Shown: positions 22,144-36,037 of the stretch, piece by piece
Position numbering within the stretch: position 1 is the stretch's first letter
Layout: each line of letters starts with the position of its first letter
Assembly (NCBI GenBank): GCA_948470475.1
Contig: OX419345.1
Span: forward strand, 19,699,239 to 19,763,238
Direction of reading: 5' to 3'
Origin: Galaxea fascicularis
Lineage: Eukaryota; Cnidaria; Anthozoa; Scleractinia; Euphylliidae
DNA: 64,000 bases
Translations under genes and position numbers: made by a program
Notes under the pieces: generated by a model
What the model saw: the letters and a program-made list of their open reading frames with translations, nothing else
Told to the model about the DNA's origin: nothing
The model's database searches: none

Positions 22144-25100
22144 CTAGCTCTGGTCTTCAGTTTGTTGACTTGAAAACATCTGTAGTAGGTACTTTTTGTC
22201 TCGGGATTCCTTTAATACAGATAACCAAAAATACGTTAGAAAAAGCTCGTTTTGGAAAGCATTACATAGAGACTGCCGAAGCCAGAGACTTATATATGGC
22301 AGGTCAAGGTCAAGATAGAGACGTACGAGCCAAAATGTGCTATTAGTACTGATTACAGTAATACAGTCGATATATTAACTTAAAAAAAAGAAATCAAAAT
22401 AAAAAAAACGTAGTGTGTCAAACTGATTTGACTTACCATACTGAGCTCTTCTCTAAGGCCAAATATCATTCGACGATAAACTTTGGCTATGGCGTAAAAA
22501 AAGTATAACCCAAGGCTGCAGTAAAAGGATGACTCAATTAGTTATCGGCTGTAGGCGCTGGTTGATGGTAACGAATTGATAATTAATATTAAGTACTATT
22601 ACCAAAGTTTTGTGTGTTCATTTAGTGTACAAATTAGAGTTTTAAACGGTTCTCACCAAATTACAACTCCAAGCACCACGAGAAACACAGGTGAACTGAT
22701 GATTTGAAACGTACTGCGCAACCCAGATGGAAGAATTGATACCGTCCACGGAACAATGTCGTAAACTTCGTTTAATCCTCTGCAATGTAAGACATTGTCT
22801 CGTAATTATAAATGGTTTTAACCAAGAGGAGTACGATCGTCCTGGTGAGTGTAGCCATGACAAGGACTGTTTAAAGTGACACTGACTGACGTTTCGACAA
22901 CCTGAGCGGAAGTCATCATCCGATTCACTATCAGAATCTTATTGTAGACATCATTTGCATCACTTAACAAGTTAGAGTTTTAACGTATTTAAAAATACGT
23001 TTAATTGTGTTTTGTCGTGGGTGTTATGTTGGACTATTTAACGAATTAAGCAAACGTTTTTGCGTCAAAACGATGACTGGAGGTATTTGATTGTATGGTA
23101 CGGAATTATTGCATTAAACGTTTAACCTAACGAAGAGGTACTCAACCGTTACTCTTCAAGTAAAAACTACTGAGAACAATTTTCCTGAGTTACTGTTTAC
23201 GATACCATACAACGCTTGAACATACGAAATCATTTTGCCGGTTTGCCCGGGATGTTCAACGTACAACATATTTTTTTTTATGTTTTATTCTAAGTTTACT
23301 GACTTATTGACTATAATTGAGTTAAGAGAATAATGAAAGCTGAGAACTTTGAAACTTACCTGAATGGCCCATAAAGCTCAGATGGGCGGATTCTGAAACA
23401 GAACGCAAAATAGAAAATGTTCGTTGATTCAACATAAACATAAGAAAAAGCGCGGTTCTTCAGTCCTCTTGTCGCTCCGGGATTAGAAATTAGGATACAC
23501 AAATAAAGTACCAGTGTGGTTTGAGTCTAAATTGGATTTATTTTAAAGATGGAATACTGATCTTAGTCTGTTCCAGGCCCTCTGTTAGTGGAGGCGAATG
23601 AGAACGAGCGACGAAGCGAACTGGAGCGAAGAGAATCGCCCGCTCGATTTCCTTTGTTCGTTCTCGTTGTCCTTTTGCCTGCACTGTCAGACAGCCTGGA
23701 ACAGGCCTAATTAAGATAGATCAGATCATAACTTCTTCGGGCACTTGATATCACACCTGTCTAAAATATTTAAAGAATCATTATTCCCTACTGTTGCTGT
23801 AACAATGCGTTTTCAGGTGCCGACTTGAGACTCTCACCACTATTCCCCTATAACTTCACCGGAGTGGGGAAGGGAGGAGTATGGACTTGCCTGGACCAAT
23901 CGTCTAGTCCAAACTTCTCACTAAGTGGAGAGGGAAAAGGCGTTGATTTTGCTCAAGAATCTTCAATGTTCAGCATTCCAACACTCATTTCCAGCATTGT
24001 ACATCACGCTCACTCACGCGCACGCTCACGCCCATAGAAGTTAATTTATTGATAAAGGACAAGCAACCTTGAAGGATCTCTATAATTCTATTCTCAAAAA
24101 GTAAGTTCATACTGTGTGATTCCATACGCTACGGCGGCCAGACAGAGAAGAAATGTCCCGAGTAATAGAATCATGAAGAAATAGTTTGACCGTCCAGCCC
24201 GGTAGGCCTTTTCCGTGCTTCTGCAATTGTAAAGAACAGTCGCCTGTACAGATAGAAAACAAGTGTTAAATTTTTCCCCACCATATTTAAACTTGAGAGC
24301 GCTTAAGCTTGTCTCCAGCAAGCATCGGCCAGGTATTTTCTTTTCGAAATTAGTTTCGTGTAGGTTTCGGCTCGCGAGGTCGAAATATCATGAATTGAGG
24401 GGTTCGTTGGAATCCATATCAGCTGATATTTGCCAACGATAAATATTCACACAAGGCCCTTAAAGTTGTTACCTTCTTAGCGTAGAAAATGATAGGTAAT
24501 TTCACAATCGCCATAAGTGGTAGAAACGGGCTGTACCACGTACCAATCCTGAGACAGAAAAAGATAAGGTTACTCATTAGAGAGTACAAATTCCAAACGC
24601 AAACTCCAATTGATTGTCGGTATTAAAGGCTTTATCCCATGTGATAAAGCCTTTACCGTCACTCAAACCTGCTTCTGTCAGAACCTTAATCCCGAAAAAA
24701 AGCTTAGCGATTCGGTTTTAACTGAGTGAAATCAGAAGGAGCAAATAACAATAGTTTTTGCGCAGAACTTCATAATAGAGTTTAACACTTAATTTTATCC
24801 AATAGGCCATATTCGTATTCTCGGTATTGAACTGGATCTAGCATGAAGTGGAGGCTCTTTCGGGGGAATCTTTTCATGTGTAAATGTTTCCCCCGCAAGA
24901 GCCTCCACTTCATGCTAGATCCAGTTCAATACCGAGAATACGAATATAGCCTATTCACCGCCCCACCCCACCCCCTCTTCCCTTTTCTAATTTGCTGACT
25001 GTAAAAGACTCTTGCACATCTAAATTCATTTGTATAATGATATTTATACCTAGATAAGGAAAAATAAATCAATGAACAACTTACCATATCAGTGATTGTC

Positions 25101-28100
25101 CGTAGACAAGCTGTAGCACGTTATCTGGAAGAAAAAACTCAGGACGTCCAATCAGTTTCTTTCCCAATGTCACATGATCAGCAAAATATCTAAACAACAT
25201 AAACAGAGAAATAATTATAAAACTAAGGCAGCTGCAGCTATTGGTGGCTGCATTTGGTCAAGCGTATTTTAGCCACGATGTTGACCCAAAACACTCAAAA
25301 CTCCGGTCACAGCTCGGTTGCAAGTACAAGTGAAGACTAGCGGAGATTTTCTTTGGTGAATTTAGGAAATCTACTGAGCCACAGAAAAATGCTTATGCAA
25401 AACCCCTAACCAATTAGATGCAAAATGTGCACAGATATCTGAGCGTAAAGCTCCAGGACTGAGAGGGATTTTGGTAGAACAGCCAATGACTATGCATAAT
25501 ACTTCAGGTTTTTGCTGTTAGTGTATTAGATGCGAACAATTCCAACTTAGTAATCGTTCCCGGATCTTCAAGCTTCCTTTAATCGAATTAAAGTGACCGT
25601 CTATTTTGAAGACTGGTGCGACTTTTAAGTACTATTTTAACAGCAGGTATCCCAGTGTTGTATTTCAACCAGTTGGTCGAAATTTAGGAGGTATACAGGA
25701 TTTGAGAACACCCATTTGTTTACACAAATGTAGGATTGCTGTAAAATGAAAATTACGTTAGGGTATAATTAACAGCTCTATGGGGCAGTAGTGAATTCTG
25801 TAGTTACCTCCTGGGAGTTTCAACAGCAATAATAACAAAGACTGTAACGAAGAAGTCAGTCCATATCAACTTGTACATTTCTGCTGCAATAACGTTTTCC
25901 CAACACTGTTGTAGAGAAAACATTATGGTGTTACAACTAATATCAGGGGATTTTCCGTAAGCCATAACTGAGGTCACCACAAAGCGATTTAAGATTTAAC
26001 TGAGAGGATTTTTAAACCTTTAAATCAAGCCAAGTAAAATCTTCATGTAGTTGATATAGCATTAAAAAAAAAATGAGGACATAAAAATGGCGAAGGGGTG
26101 AAATAACAACCCGTTAACTGTTGAGTCAAGTCTTGACAGTCATGGCAGATCATGCGCGCTAAAAAATCGAATTTGTAATCTGAATGGCAGAATGGCACTT
26201 TGCGAACAATATCAAGAATATGTGCTTAAGGAAGTCTTTTTAGCACCGGCCAAAGTAATTATTTTAACTCACCAGCATACACGTCTTATTTATTCTGTTG
26301 TATAGAGTCACTAGCAAAACACCAACGGAAGCTAACTTCAAGAGCACGGTTCTGAAAGTGTAAGGACGGTGATGACATATCAACTTCTACGACTACAGGC
26401 TTCAAATGCACCTTCGTACAAAGTTTGAATAATAACTAAAAACAGGTGTATCACCTCAGACTGAATTTAACACAAAAAACTGACATAGCCGCCACAGTTA
26501 AAATGATCGATTTGCACTTAGTTTACAATCACGACAAGGTCTTGTTCCGGTCAGGAGAGTATGTATTCCACTAAAATATGGAGAACAGCTATTGGTCAAT
26601 CCAAGAGGTCAATAAACCCCTAACATGAACATAACTCGAGCGTATATGACTAACAGTTTTATTATAATAGCGTTTATCTGGCTAACAATTGTATAACGCT
26701 TCAAATGTTTGTTTTCGCCTGCGGTGCATTGCGTGCATGCCTCGATTTCAGGATTCGTAAAACCATCACCCTCACCTGGCTAAATCGACGTTCACTCGAG
26801 CTCTTGGGTTCCAGTCCTCAAGGCGCGAAAGGAAGAAAAACAGAGTCGGGACAATGAATCCCAGAGCAGAGAGTGTGAATGGTGAAGCATAGCTTTTGAG
26901 AAACTGAATTAAATCTGTTGTAGAGGATGCGTTGACATCTATGTCATCTAAAGACGTCTGAAACAACAAACGATTTTACATGATTGCACAGGTAACAGCT
27001 TTGTAACTAAACATTGCCAAGACGTCTGAAGCACAAAACTGATCTTTGTGACATCAAACGTTGAACTGCGCGGGAACCTCAAACGGTTTGCTCGAGTAAC
27101 TATGTAAGTAACAAACCCTCATACCAGTATTTCAGAGTTTCCAATAAGGAATTTCTAGACATTACCTTTATAGACATTTGAGTAGCTATGAAGATAAGGT
27201 ACGCTGACATAACCGATAAGCCGACCACAATCACATTCACCAAAATCCTTATCGCGTGCAGTTTGTAGATTTGCTTTCGCGTTCTTTTGGCTAAATTAGA
27301 AAGCCTGAAGTCTTCCGCAAGATCCGCCTGCCGGATAGAAAAGAAATTATATGTAACTGGAGTTTCAATGAACAAAGTGCGTAGCTCAAAGCTCCGTAGA
27401 GAACGGAATTAATGAGGTTACTCATTTCCGTTTTAGAAACATCAGTAATCGTAATGACTGAAGTTTTTTATTAAAGGAAAACCTCGAAGCAAAAACCACA
27501 ACGCAGGGCTGAGCACCCCATAAAGCTCGAGCTTAAGAAATGATTAATTACTGCATTTTAGCAATTAGTTAGAAACTGTCCTAATTAAACACTTCAAACC
27601 TCCACTAAGCTTTTTAAAATGGACTAAATCGTCCGTGGTGCTTGTAACTTTACCCCCAAAGATGTGGTTTACTTTTTAACTCTGTTAACTTTCTTTTTTT
27701 TTCTATTCTTGGTCTTCACGTGACGTCATAAGCTCTGCGCAAATCAGTGTCCGCCATATTGGTGTCCCTCGAGGTGTGAAATTTACTGATTAGCTTATCG
27801 CCTTTTTTTCAGCCAAACTTGTGTGAGGCGGAATAAAAAGGTTTCCAGGTATTCAAGAAAGAAAATCTTCTCATCCACTGCGGAAACTGGCTTCATACGA
27901 TACAAAAAATTAAAAGCCGTCTGACCTTCTTTGCCATTCTACTAAACCAGGAGCCCATAAATAATTGGCTCCTGACTAAACTTACCTCTATTTCCTTAAC
28001 AAGTCTCATGCTCTGCAGTTTTCCAGCCGATGCTTCTTCAATGCACATGTCCCAGCCACCAAACACTTTGTTAGAGTAGGTGTGAGAGTATTTACTGCCT

Positions 28101-31100
28101 TCTTTTACGTAGCTCTCCTCGAATATTTGCGATGCACTGAAAGAACAAAGAATCTGTTATTACTCGTCAAGGTGGGATGTACCTTATGAAAAACGTTTAA
28201 ACATACAACCGCGAAAGTATTGGAGCAGGGCGGAGAATTCTGTAACTTTCTTATGCTTGGTTAAACATGCAGAAGTTAAAAAAAAAATACATGTTTTTGC
28301 TTCTTTGCTTTTCTTTCTCAACTTTCAGTGATGGGTACTAAGGAAGAAGGGTCGAGGGTCTTAAAACAGCTATTCTGCATGTTCGACAGGAGAACACTAA
28401 TAAACCCTTTCGGCCACTAGTGACTACTGGATCAAAATAGACACCTCGACTTGAGACGTCAGGCAATTTTTCGGCTAACTACTGAAAATACTCCATGCAT
28501 TGCAAGGGCAAGAAGAAGACTGTATCGCCTCAAGCAGTTTTAGAGTGGTTTTACTTAACGCGTGAAACAATTTTTATTAGACAACATGTAATACAGCGCA
28601 ATGGTCACAAAAGGATACAAAGGAGTAAATGCGTAATAGCTGTTAGTAGTTATTAGTACAAAAACATCTATTTTATGGATTACGAAAAAGCACTCTTCGA
28701 GTACAATAATAGGATTAATAAGGATAACATGAAAATATAACTAGAATGTCCTCATAGGATTTCGTACATGTCTGCAATATTTAACAATTATTCGCCTCAG
28801 GCTCAGTAAATATAGTTAAATAATCCCCGAGACGAACACGGTGAATATAATTTCATAGAAGAAACCGCTCGACCAATCAGATTGATGGAAACATTTTTGT
28901 TCAGCTATAAAATTATACTAGTAATCAACACTTCATACCTCCACAGGATAGAAAGAAGTATCACCAAGAAGCATGTGCAGCCCACCATAAAATAGGCCAG
29001 CGGCATGTTGTAGAGAGTTCTTTCGCCACCAATTACCAGGACTTTATCAGAGTATGATCCATAAAACATGAGCGTCGTATTAATCCAACCCTAAAATGGC
29101 ATAAAAGATGTTTATAGAATTAATATTAAGAAACTGTTTCATTCACTCTGGGTGAGTGTCGTGAAGTATTGCTATCGTTTTGTCGTTTTGGCAAATTGGC
29201 GCCGGAAACAATGAGCCTTTTTCGTTGAAAAATGTCTATTGATTTAAGGTAAGACTTCTTTTAATTCTAAACATGCTCTTTACAGTTTTGCTTTTACACT
29301 CTGTAATTCAAACACTATTGGTAAGAGATCTATAAATCACAGACAGACCAAGGAAGAGAGAGAAAGCCGGAGACCGACAGACACAGGTTGGAAATCAGAA
29401 AACAGACAGAGACAGACAGACCAAGGGAACGACGGACAGACAAACAGACAAGTAGATGGGCAGAAACAGACAGACAAAGAGACAAAATGATGGCTGACTG
29501 TAGTCTGAAATGTCAGCCGTCTCCGGCGCACCCCCGGTGGGTTAGGGAGATGAGACGGCTAACATTTCAGACTAGGCTGGCTGAGATAATAGCTTTTTAG
29601 TGCATTTATATTACCTCTGATCACTCCCTAACATAACAATCTATGTTCAGCTAATGTAAATCTAGATGTTGATCATATGCACTTACCACACCGGAAATAA
29701 AGTCCGACAAGAGCAGTTCGAAAGGCTTGTTTGTGTAGTGGGAATAATTCAGGGGTTTAACCAGGTTACAGTGCTTGTCGTTGTCCCCCAAATCTGTGTT
29801 ATTAGGTAGAATATATCTTCGTTGTCTTTGGTGAGCTGTTGTTGGCACTTCGGTTACAAAATGGGAAGAACTAGACGCGTTTATGATCCTTGTGATCGAG
29901 ATGTTTGGAGGAGATTCCAATGGAAGCTCCTCGCCTGTGCTTAACGCTTGTGGAATGATCACAAAACACAACGTCGGAATAAATATGTACACATTCAGCA
30001 GAAGAAGCCACTTGAGAAAGGTGAAGTAAGAGAGAACCCCGTTTCCAAATGAGCCTGTCAAACAAAACAGATAAATCAATAGCCAGCATTTAGGACGCAA
30101 GGTAAGGTTTTCCAAGGAACAATTCGAAATAATCCTGCATCGTAAGCAGGGTTCAAATCAATCCGTATCCAAACTTAGCGTTACTTTCATGTATGTTACT
30201 CAGTTCTTTTACGGTCATTTGCTCCCCTTCGCCAATACGAAATCAAACCAGTAAAATCTTGCCCACTGTGGGAGAGAGACCCATAGGCGCAAACCGCAGT
30301 GGGTAAACAATTACTGACCCTCTATTTCTTTGAAGTGGCCTCTCCATAGCTCGTAAGAGTTTAGGAATTCTTTTGCTTCACCGAAGCCTCTGTTGAACTT
30401 CTATAACAAAAAAGAACAGTTTGTCTTAGCAAACAACGACACAAAGTAAATATGGGAGAATTACTTCTGTGTGAAGACCGGATTTCTTCTCAAGTAATGA
30501 AAGAAAAACAAACTGGAAATGATATGTGGAAGCAAATGTTTTAGCGTAATAATCTCGCCCCTCCTCCTTGTTCTCTCACGACCACTCACGATCTGGCAAG
30601 AATACGATTGAGCCCTCCCCCCACCCCCATACCGAGATATGCGGCACGTTTCTCATGGGTTGGCCAGCAAGCAACCGCCAGCAGACCGTACTATGACTGG
30701 TTTTATCTCAAACTGAATATGCCCTCTCGATATACCGAAAATTGATGGAACCTTAGTGTAGCTACAGAAATCGTCGCCATTTTTCTTTTCGCCCTATCGG
30801 TGTTATCTAATACTGAAATCGGAAGATTTTAATTTACGTGCCAAAAAAAGTCAGGCATAAAAGTTTAAAACCGTCTGACACCGTATTTCTAGTTGTACCA
30901 TGCTGATACCCATGCAGATTTAACAAATAGAACTATTTTCCTGATAAGAATTTTACCATTTCGATATGAAGTCGCATAGCAGTGAAGCAAGAAAGGCCAT
31001 GCGATTTGCTGGTCACGGAACTCCTGAAATGGAAAAAAAAGGAGACACAAATGAACACTCCAAACAGAAACCTTCGTTTAAATAATGTATGAATGAATGA

Positions 31101-33659
31101 CTTGTAAACTGTTAATGACTTTTTATTCTTCCATGTATTATTCTAATCTAGTCAGTGAAATTAAATATCTTAAAAGATAACAGTGTGTCCAATGAGGGCC
31201 GAGCAGTCTGAACGTAGCTGAAGGCCCTTTTCATCTGACACCGGTCGCCGCATCAGTAGGGACATAATGACAGGACGGAGAGGACACGAAAACTCAGTGA
31301 TAAACACCTTGGTTGACTTCTTGTCTTTGATTGTCCATAACGACAACATAACGAAGGAACTGGTCTTCTCTTTATGTCGTATGTCCGTGATGTTATGTCT
31401 TGGGTGCTTAATTTCGTTGTGTTGCTTGTGTGATAACGCGTGATCGATTGGTCTCTTTGACTTGCAAAAACTGAAATGGCCTTTAAGTGATTCTGCAATT
31501 TCTATGCTTTAATCGCATGAATACCCGTGCTGACCAAAAGAGAACTTCTCTCAACAGAACTGAGTAAGGTTCTACTTTAGACTTCCGTTTGAGGAGACTG
31601 ACTCACTTCAGTTTCTCCCAGTCCGAGTGTAACAATCAGAAGAACACTTATATCGTTCATTTTAAAATCACTCGATATTTTTTAAAACGGAAAATTTAAT
31701 TCAGTTGCTAAAATGTCTATGTGATGAATTGTGTTTAATGTCTTCGGATTCATTTCATAAAACAGCATCAAACCTTTTAATTAAAATCACCATAATTCCG
31801 TGCATAGCACAAAATAAATCCACGCTTTCTGCAAAATTGTTTCTTACCTTCTGTTTCTCAGCTTTTTAACTCTTTCAGACAAAGGTTCTGTTTGTTCGTA
31901 CTTTCCCTTCTTGTTAGTATTCTTGTCATCGTCCAAATCACTGTTTACATCGTCCAAATCGTCATTATTTACAGCTTCGTAAACTTTCCCTCTCGTCCGA
32001 TCTCTCTCCCGCATTCTTTCGCGAGCTTGTTGCTTCCAGACCGATAACTGACGACTTGGAAGATTTTTTAACATTCGTCGCCTTCTCTCATTGCTACTGT
32101 CCTCACCTTAACAAAAAAAAAAATCAATGGAAATTTTCTCAACAGGAAACTTAAGCTTGCCTGCAGATCCAAAGCATAATATATACATACATCACACGTT
32201 TTGGAAAACAAACGCTTAACATGCTGGAAAAGTTGTCTTAAATTTCCAGGCAACACGGGTTGTTATTAGCAACGCGGCAATTGGGGTGAAACTGGCTTAA
32301 TAGAATGGAACCGGAATTATTTTGCCCAAGCATAACGTTTACACTGATAATGGGCCCATTTGTCGAGACACGTTTCAGACATTCGTTCATTGTTTTCACG
32401 TTACGTCATCGCCGCCATGCTGGTGGACGGTAAACAATAGATCTCTCATTAGCTCGTTTTGCTCGTTCACCAGCGTTTGTCCATTTCACCATTGTTATCT
32501 GTGTGTCTAGAGATTGGCTGCAAACCACCTCTACTGTATCCGCCGTACTGCTGTTTGGCGGAAATTAATTCATTAGACTTCTAAGTGAGCCCGGCCACTG
32601 TTCCCTGTGTTGCACAATGGGCGGCCAACAGGGAACTTGAGTCAAATGAAAGCTGCTGACAAGTGCTTTTCTGTGATGTTGTTTGATACTGTAATGTACA
32701 AGATAGTTCTCACTTTTGATTGTTTATGAAATCCAAAACTGTGGTGGCATTCGAATGAAAGCTCAGGCCCCGTAGGGAGCGGGGAGGCGTGCGACAGGTG
32801 GGCCTTCTCACAATTTCAATACATTATAAAGCAAACAGGTGATACGAAGAGAAAAAATTCTCAGTTGGGTGTTATCTTAATAGGACATCAAATTCTCTAA
32901 AGTAATTCACATGGAAATGTACGGCCCCTTGAAGGGAGAATTGGAAATCAGATCCTGGGCGTTAAATAAGGGGTTAAGTTTTGCCACGGGAGGTTCGGGC
33001 AAATTTTCATCCTCATTTCACTGTTATTTGTGTACTTGAACAAAAACACCAAGTTGCCAAGTTTCAAATTAAACCTCCTCCGCAGTAATTTAGACTTAAA
33101 ATAAATTTGATATTTGAGGTGGTTGATTAAAGTTTCTTTCAACGAAATAATGTGAGTCCAACTCGAAATTGTTGTTGGAACCTGACCGTACCGACTAGAT
33201 ATAGCTTCCAGTAAACAAACTCCAACTTATTGAGAAGAGCTAAAAGGTTTTTTAAAAATGGAAATACCATTTCTATTTGCAATCGACAAATACTAGGATT
33301 AGAAATATATTACCATTAAATTTACGGTGACTTTTTTGTTCGCTCAGGTGATTTATTAAATGTCATTTCACTCATAATCTAAGAGAGACGTTGAAGCGGC
33401 CATCGAATGAAGCGAAAGATCACTAACAAGTAAAATTTATAGCTTTCAAGTAGTTTTTGATTTTCCAACACTCCTGACTAATTTGTTTTATAATTTTAGC
33501 AAAAGATACACCACTGAGATGGCGAACGTTTTACGAACGCCCAGTATTTAAAACGTCATTTAACAAGCCAACAATTACGACACAATTCTACCTACCACCA
33601 TCCATAACAAGTTGTGAATCACCAGAACCCATTGAAAGTGTATTGCTCACTTCCTCCAT
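22144..33659 (-). CDS. Tmc: Transmembrane channel-like (TMC) protein, complete 18-exon gene
   Basis: Exons in order: 33596-33659, 31848-32106, 30957-31023, 30319-30400, 29687-30054, 28939-29090, 27986-28136, 27166-27327, 26776-26957, 26273-26351, 25808-25905, 25085-25189, 24473-24548, 24113-24243, 23360-23392, 22657-22779, 22437-22515, 22144-22209. They total 2277 nt, 758 aa, with all junction phases consistent. TMC proteins are about 10-pass membrane proteins of the TMC/anoctamin-like superfamily; some members form mechanotransduction channel pores. Seen here: a charged cytoplasmic N-terminus with an acidic run, SYFTFLKWLLLLN as TM1, a large sequon-rich extracellular loop, YNMPLAYFMVGC, FGGWDMCI, the TMC-domain signature CWENVIAAEMYKL from residue 523, IRPSELYGPFR around 660-670, and a C-terminal ESRDKKYLLQMF. 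These resemble the TMC5/6/7/8 group more than TMC1-3, but the subfamily needs a tree. Exon 15 is a 33-nt microexon. Exon 14 uses a weak CA|GTATGA donor. An in-frame TGA just upstream fixes the start. Confidence 0.95.
23568..23706. repeat. MITE, CTGTTCCAGG ... CCTGGAACAG inverted repeats
   Basis: The ends CTGTTCCAGG and CCTGGAACAG are inverted repeats around a GC-richer core containing GAACGAGCGACGAAGCGAAC. It lies in a TMC intron between exons 14 and 15. Confidence 0.6.
24801..24954. repeat. Near-perfect foldback element (about 65-bp arms)
   Basis: The left arm begins AATAGGCCATATTCGTATTC and the right arm ends GAATACGAATATAGCCTATT. The arms run about 65 bp with only a few mismatches and surround a short loop around ATGTGTAAATG. 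It is intronic in TMC (exons 12-13). Such high arm identity suggests recent insertion or folding constraint. Confidence 0.85.
29340..29490. repeat. Degenerate (GACA)n microsatellite
   Basis: Repeated AGACAGACAGA runs with interruptions, in a TMC intron. The ORFs read through it on both strands are artefacts of the repeat. Confidence 0.8.
29501..29574. repeat. Short hairpin element next to GACA repeat
   Basis: TAGTCTGAAATGTCAGCCGT at left pairs with the complement of ACGGCTAACATTTCAGACTA at right around a GC-rich loop. It is probably a small MITE inserted at the microsatellite edge. Confidence 0.7.
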
Positions 33660-36037
33660 ATCGGTCGGTCACATTTAATAAATTTCAGTCGTTTTTACCT
33701 TCGGAAAGAAAAATAGATTACACGGAGTTCTTTGTCCCATCGTTAAATCGAGGACAACTGTGAATTTTACAAAGGAGCAATTTATATTTTTTCCCCTTCG
33801 TGGTCAACGTTGACGCATTCAAACATGCAGACAAGCAACACGTTGAGCAAACAACTGCAGGGATTTGATTCATCGGAGATGAAAAACATCTTTGATTAAC
33901 CTAAATTTGCATAAAACGTTGCCTAAATTATCCCCTTGCGGGTTCATGCATACGTGATTAGTTAAATCCCACTTATTCACACTTAACAAATATGGCAAAC
34001 GACAACAATGTTCTCGAAATAATTTAAATAAAGTACAGCGCGGTCACAACTATGTAATTGGTTGGTAAAAAACAGCCGAATATCTTTTACAAAAGATACA
34101 TCTTTCGGTTTGCACGCTCAGCACTGTCTGTGTGTTTATCTCCAAAAACACTCGGATTCAAGGGGATTGGTGCTGCACGTGAACTAATAGTAAACAAATA
34201 CGTTTTTTATGGGTTAAATAACCCTTGAGCATTCAAAACATGTACTAATGGGAGAACTGTGTTCACTGTTTTCAATTCTGTAAGGAAACCAACTACCGGT
34301 TTAATAATCGGGCTTCTTGAAGGTAATTTGGCCTCCACCCCCTATTGGCTAGAATGACAGCATTATGTAACCGGCACATAAAGGCCATGTGAGATTAAGT
34401 GTAGGCTAGTTTTATTTTGGAATCCGTCAAGTTTGTTGCTAAGATATGTTTCTTTCTTATAAAAATCTTAAGGAAAGAGAATATCTTTAAATAATGAATT
34501 CTATTGAAAAAAGGAGGCACTAAATTAAAGTCTAATTAAGGCAGACTGTGACAACTGCTCTCATGTGCCCTGTTCAATTCAAAATATATTTTACATAGTT
34601 CACAGCAGTATTAGATATCAATAATCGATGGTATTAACTTGATGTTTTGCCGCTTTTTTTTGGCTTCTTTTTGTTCTATTTTGACCCTTTTCCGAGATCT
34701 TTAATCCAATATTAAATTGTCTAAATGATTATCTGCAGCCTGGTAGCAAGTTGATGTTTTCGGGTGCAAGCGGTGGTTACGACACATGAAGTCAAATTTT
34801 TTACGATCAATTTTACCTCTCTCGCCCGTGAATTGTTCGGCCAGCGGATAATCAGCAGGAAAGTTCTAGCTGGTTGGGATACAGTAAGTACGTGTATGAG
34901 GCACAAAATTAAATGAAATTTTACACTGTTGTTTTAGTTCACACCACAGTGCGTGATCATTGAGGGTATTGTAAATGACTGGAAAAAACTATAACAAACA
35001 TAAATATTTTTTACAAACCACAAATCACTGGACATATCTATACCAATGAACAAACTAAACTGAAAAGGGAGAAACTGGAAAAGTTGACTTTATTTTGAAT
35101 AGTTGTTGACTGATAATAAATATGACATCAACATAAAATTCACAAGATGGAATGATAAAATAAAATATCGACTTTAGAGCAAAAATAAATGAAATTTAAC
35201 TTAACAAAATTATACCTGAACTTTACAAAAAAAAAGACAATGACCAAACTAACAACTCAATTTGCCGTTATCCTCCTCTTAAAGCAAAACACATGTAAAT
35301 AAATTAATGAAGCTTATGGAGGCTCAAAATGGTTTCATTATTTTCAAACACCAATTCTTTGATGGATTGATACTACCACCATTTTTTGCTTGTTTCCTTA
35401 AAATTGCTATCTAAAAAAATGCCCAATTATTTCTCAATAGGTTGTGACCATTTTTGCATTAACGCATAATGTTACCATAGCAACACTAAAGCCAAACAAC
35501 CTTAATTTTAGCTTTATGTGCCTGTAACTCAAAACTAGTTCAGTGACCCCCGTTTTTTGTTTTTAAATTGCAACCAGCATATCAAGATTCATAATTATTT
35601 CTGCAAAACTTCAGAGCCTCCTTAATTTTTTTGATAATTTATGGTGGCTCTGAACCTGCTCTACAGATTAGCACCCCAGTATATTTCACAGTTATCCTCA
35701 AAGCTTTGCTCTTCAGCCAACTGTTTCAGATTTTTTCTTAGTTTAGAGATAAGCATCTGTTATGCCATGTCCGAAACGGTTTTAATTACAAAATAATACA
35801 GCATCGTAAAAATACAATTAATTTAATATCATGCCAGACTAGGTTCCTCCAAAATTACCCCTCAACTCCCCTGACAATTTAGAAGATTTGTTTGGACCCC
35901 ATCCCACCCCACACCTTCTGCTTAAATTTCCTAAACTGCCAGACAGGGGTGTTAGGGGTCTAAAAATCTTGCTATGGGTCAGGAGGCATGTGGAATTTTT
36001 CTAGAAATAAATCCCATTGCTCTGGTCCCATTGTTCC
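33660..36037. other. Intergenic spacer between TMC and PGAM5
   Basis: This is the 5' flank of TMC (-) and the 3' flank of PGAM5 (-). No exon was supported. A minus-strand AATAAA-type motif near 35090 could end a long PGAM5 3' UTR. The rest is AT-rich and unremarkable. Confidence 0.45.

Noticed and set aside
29388..29600. 70-codon Arg/Asp/Glu-rich plus ORF
   Set aside because: It reads through the GACA microsatellite and the adjoining hairpin element.
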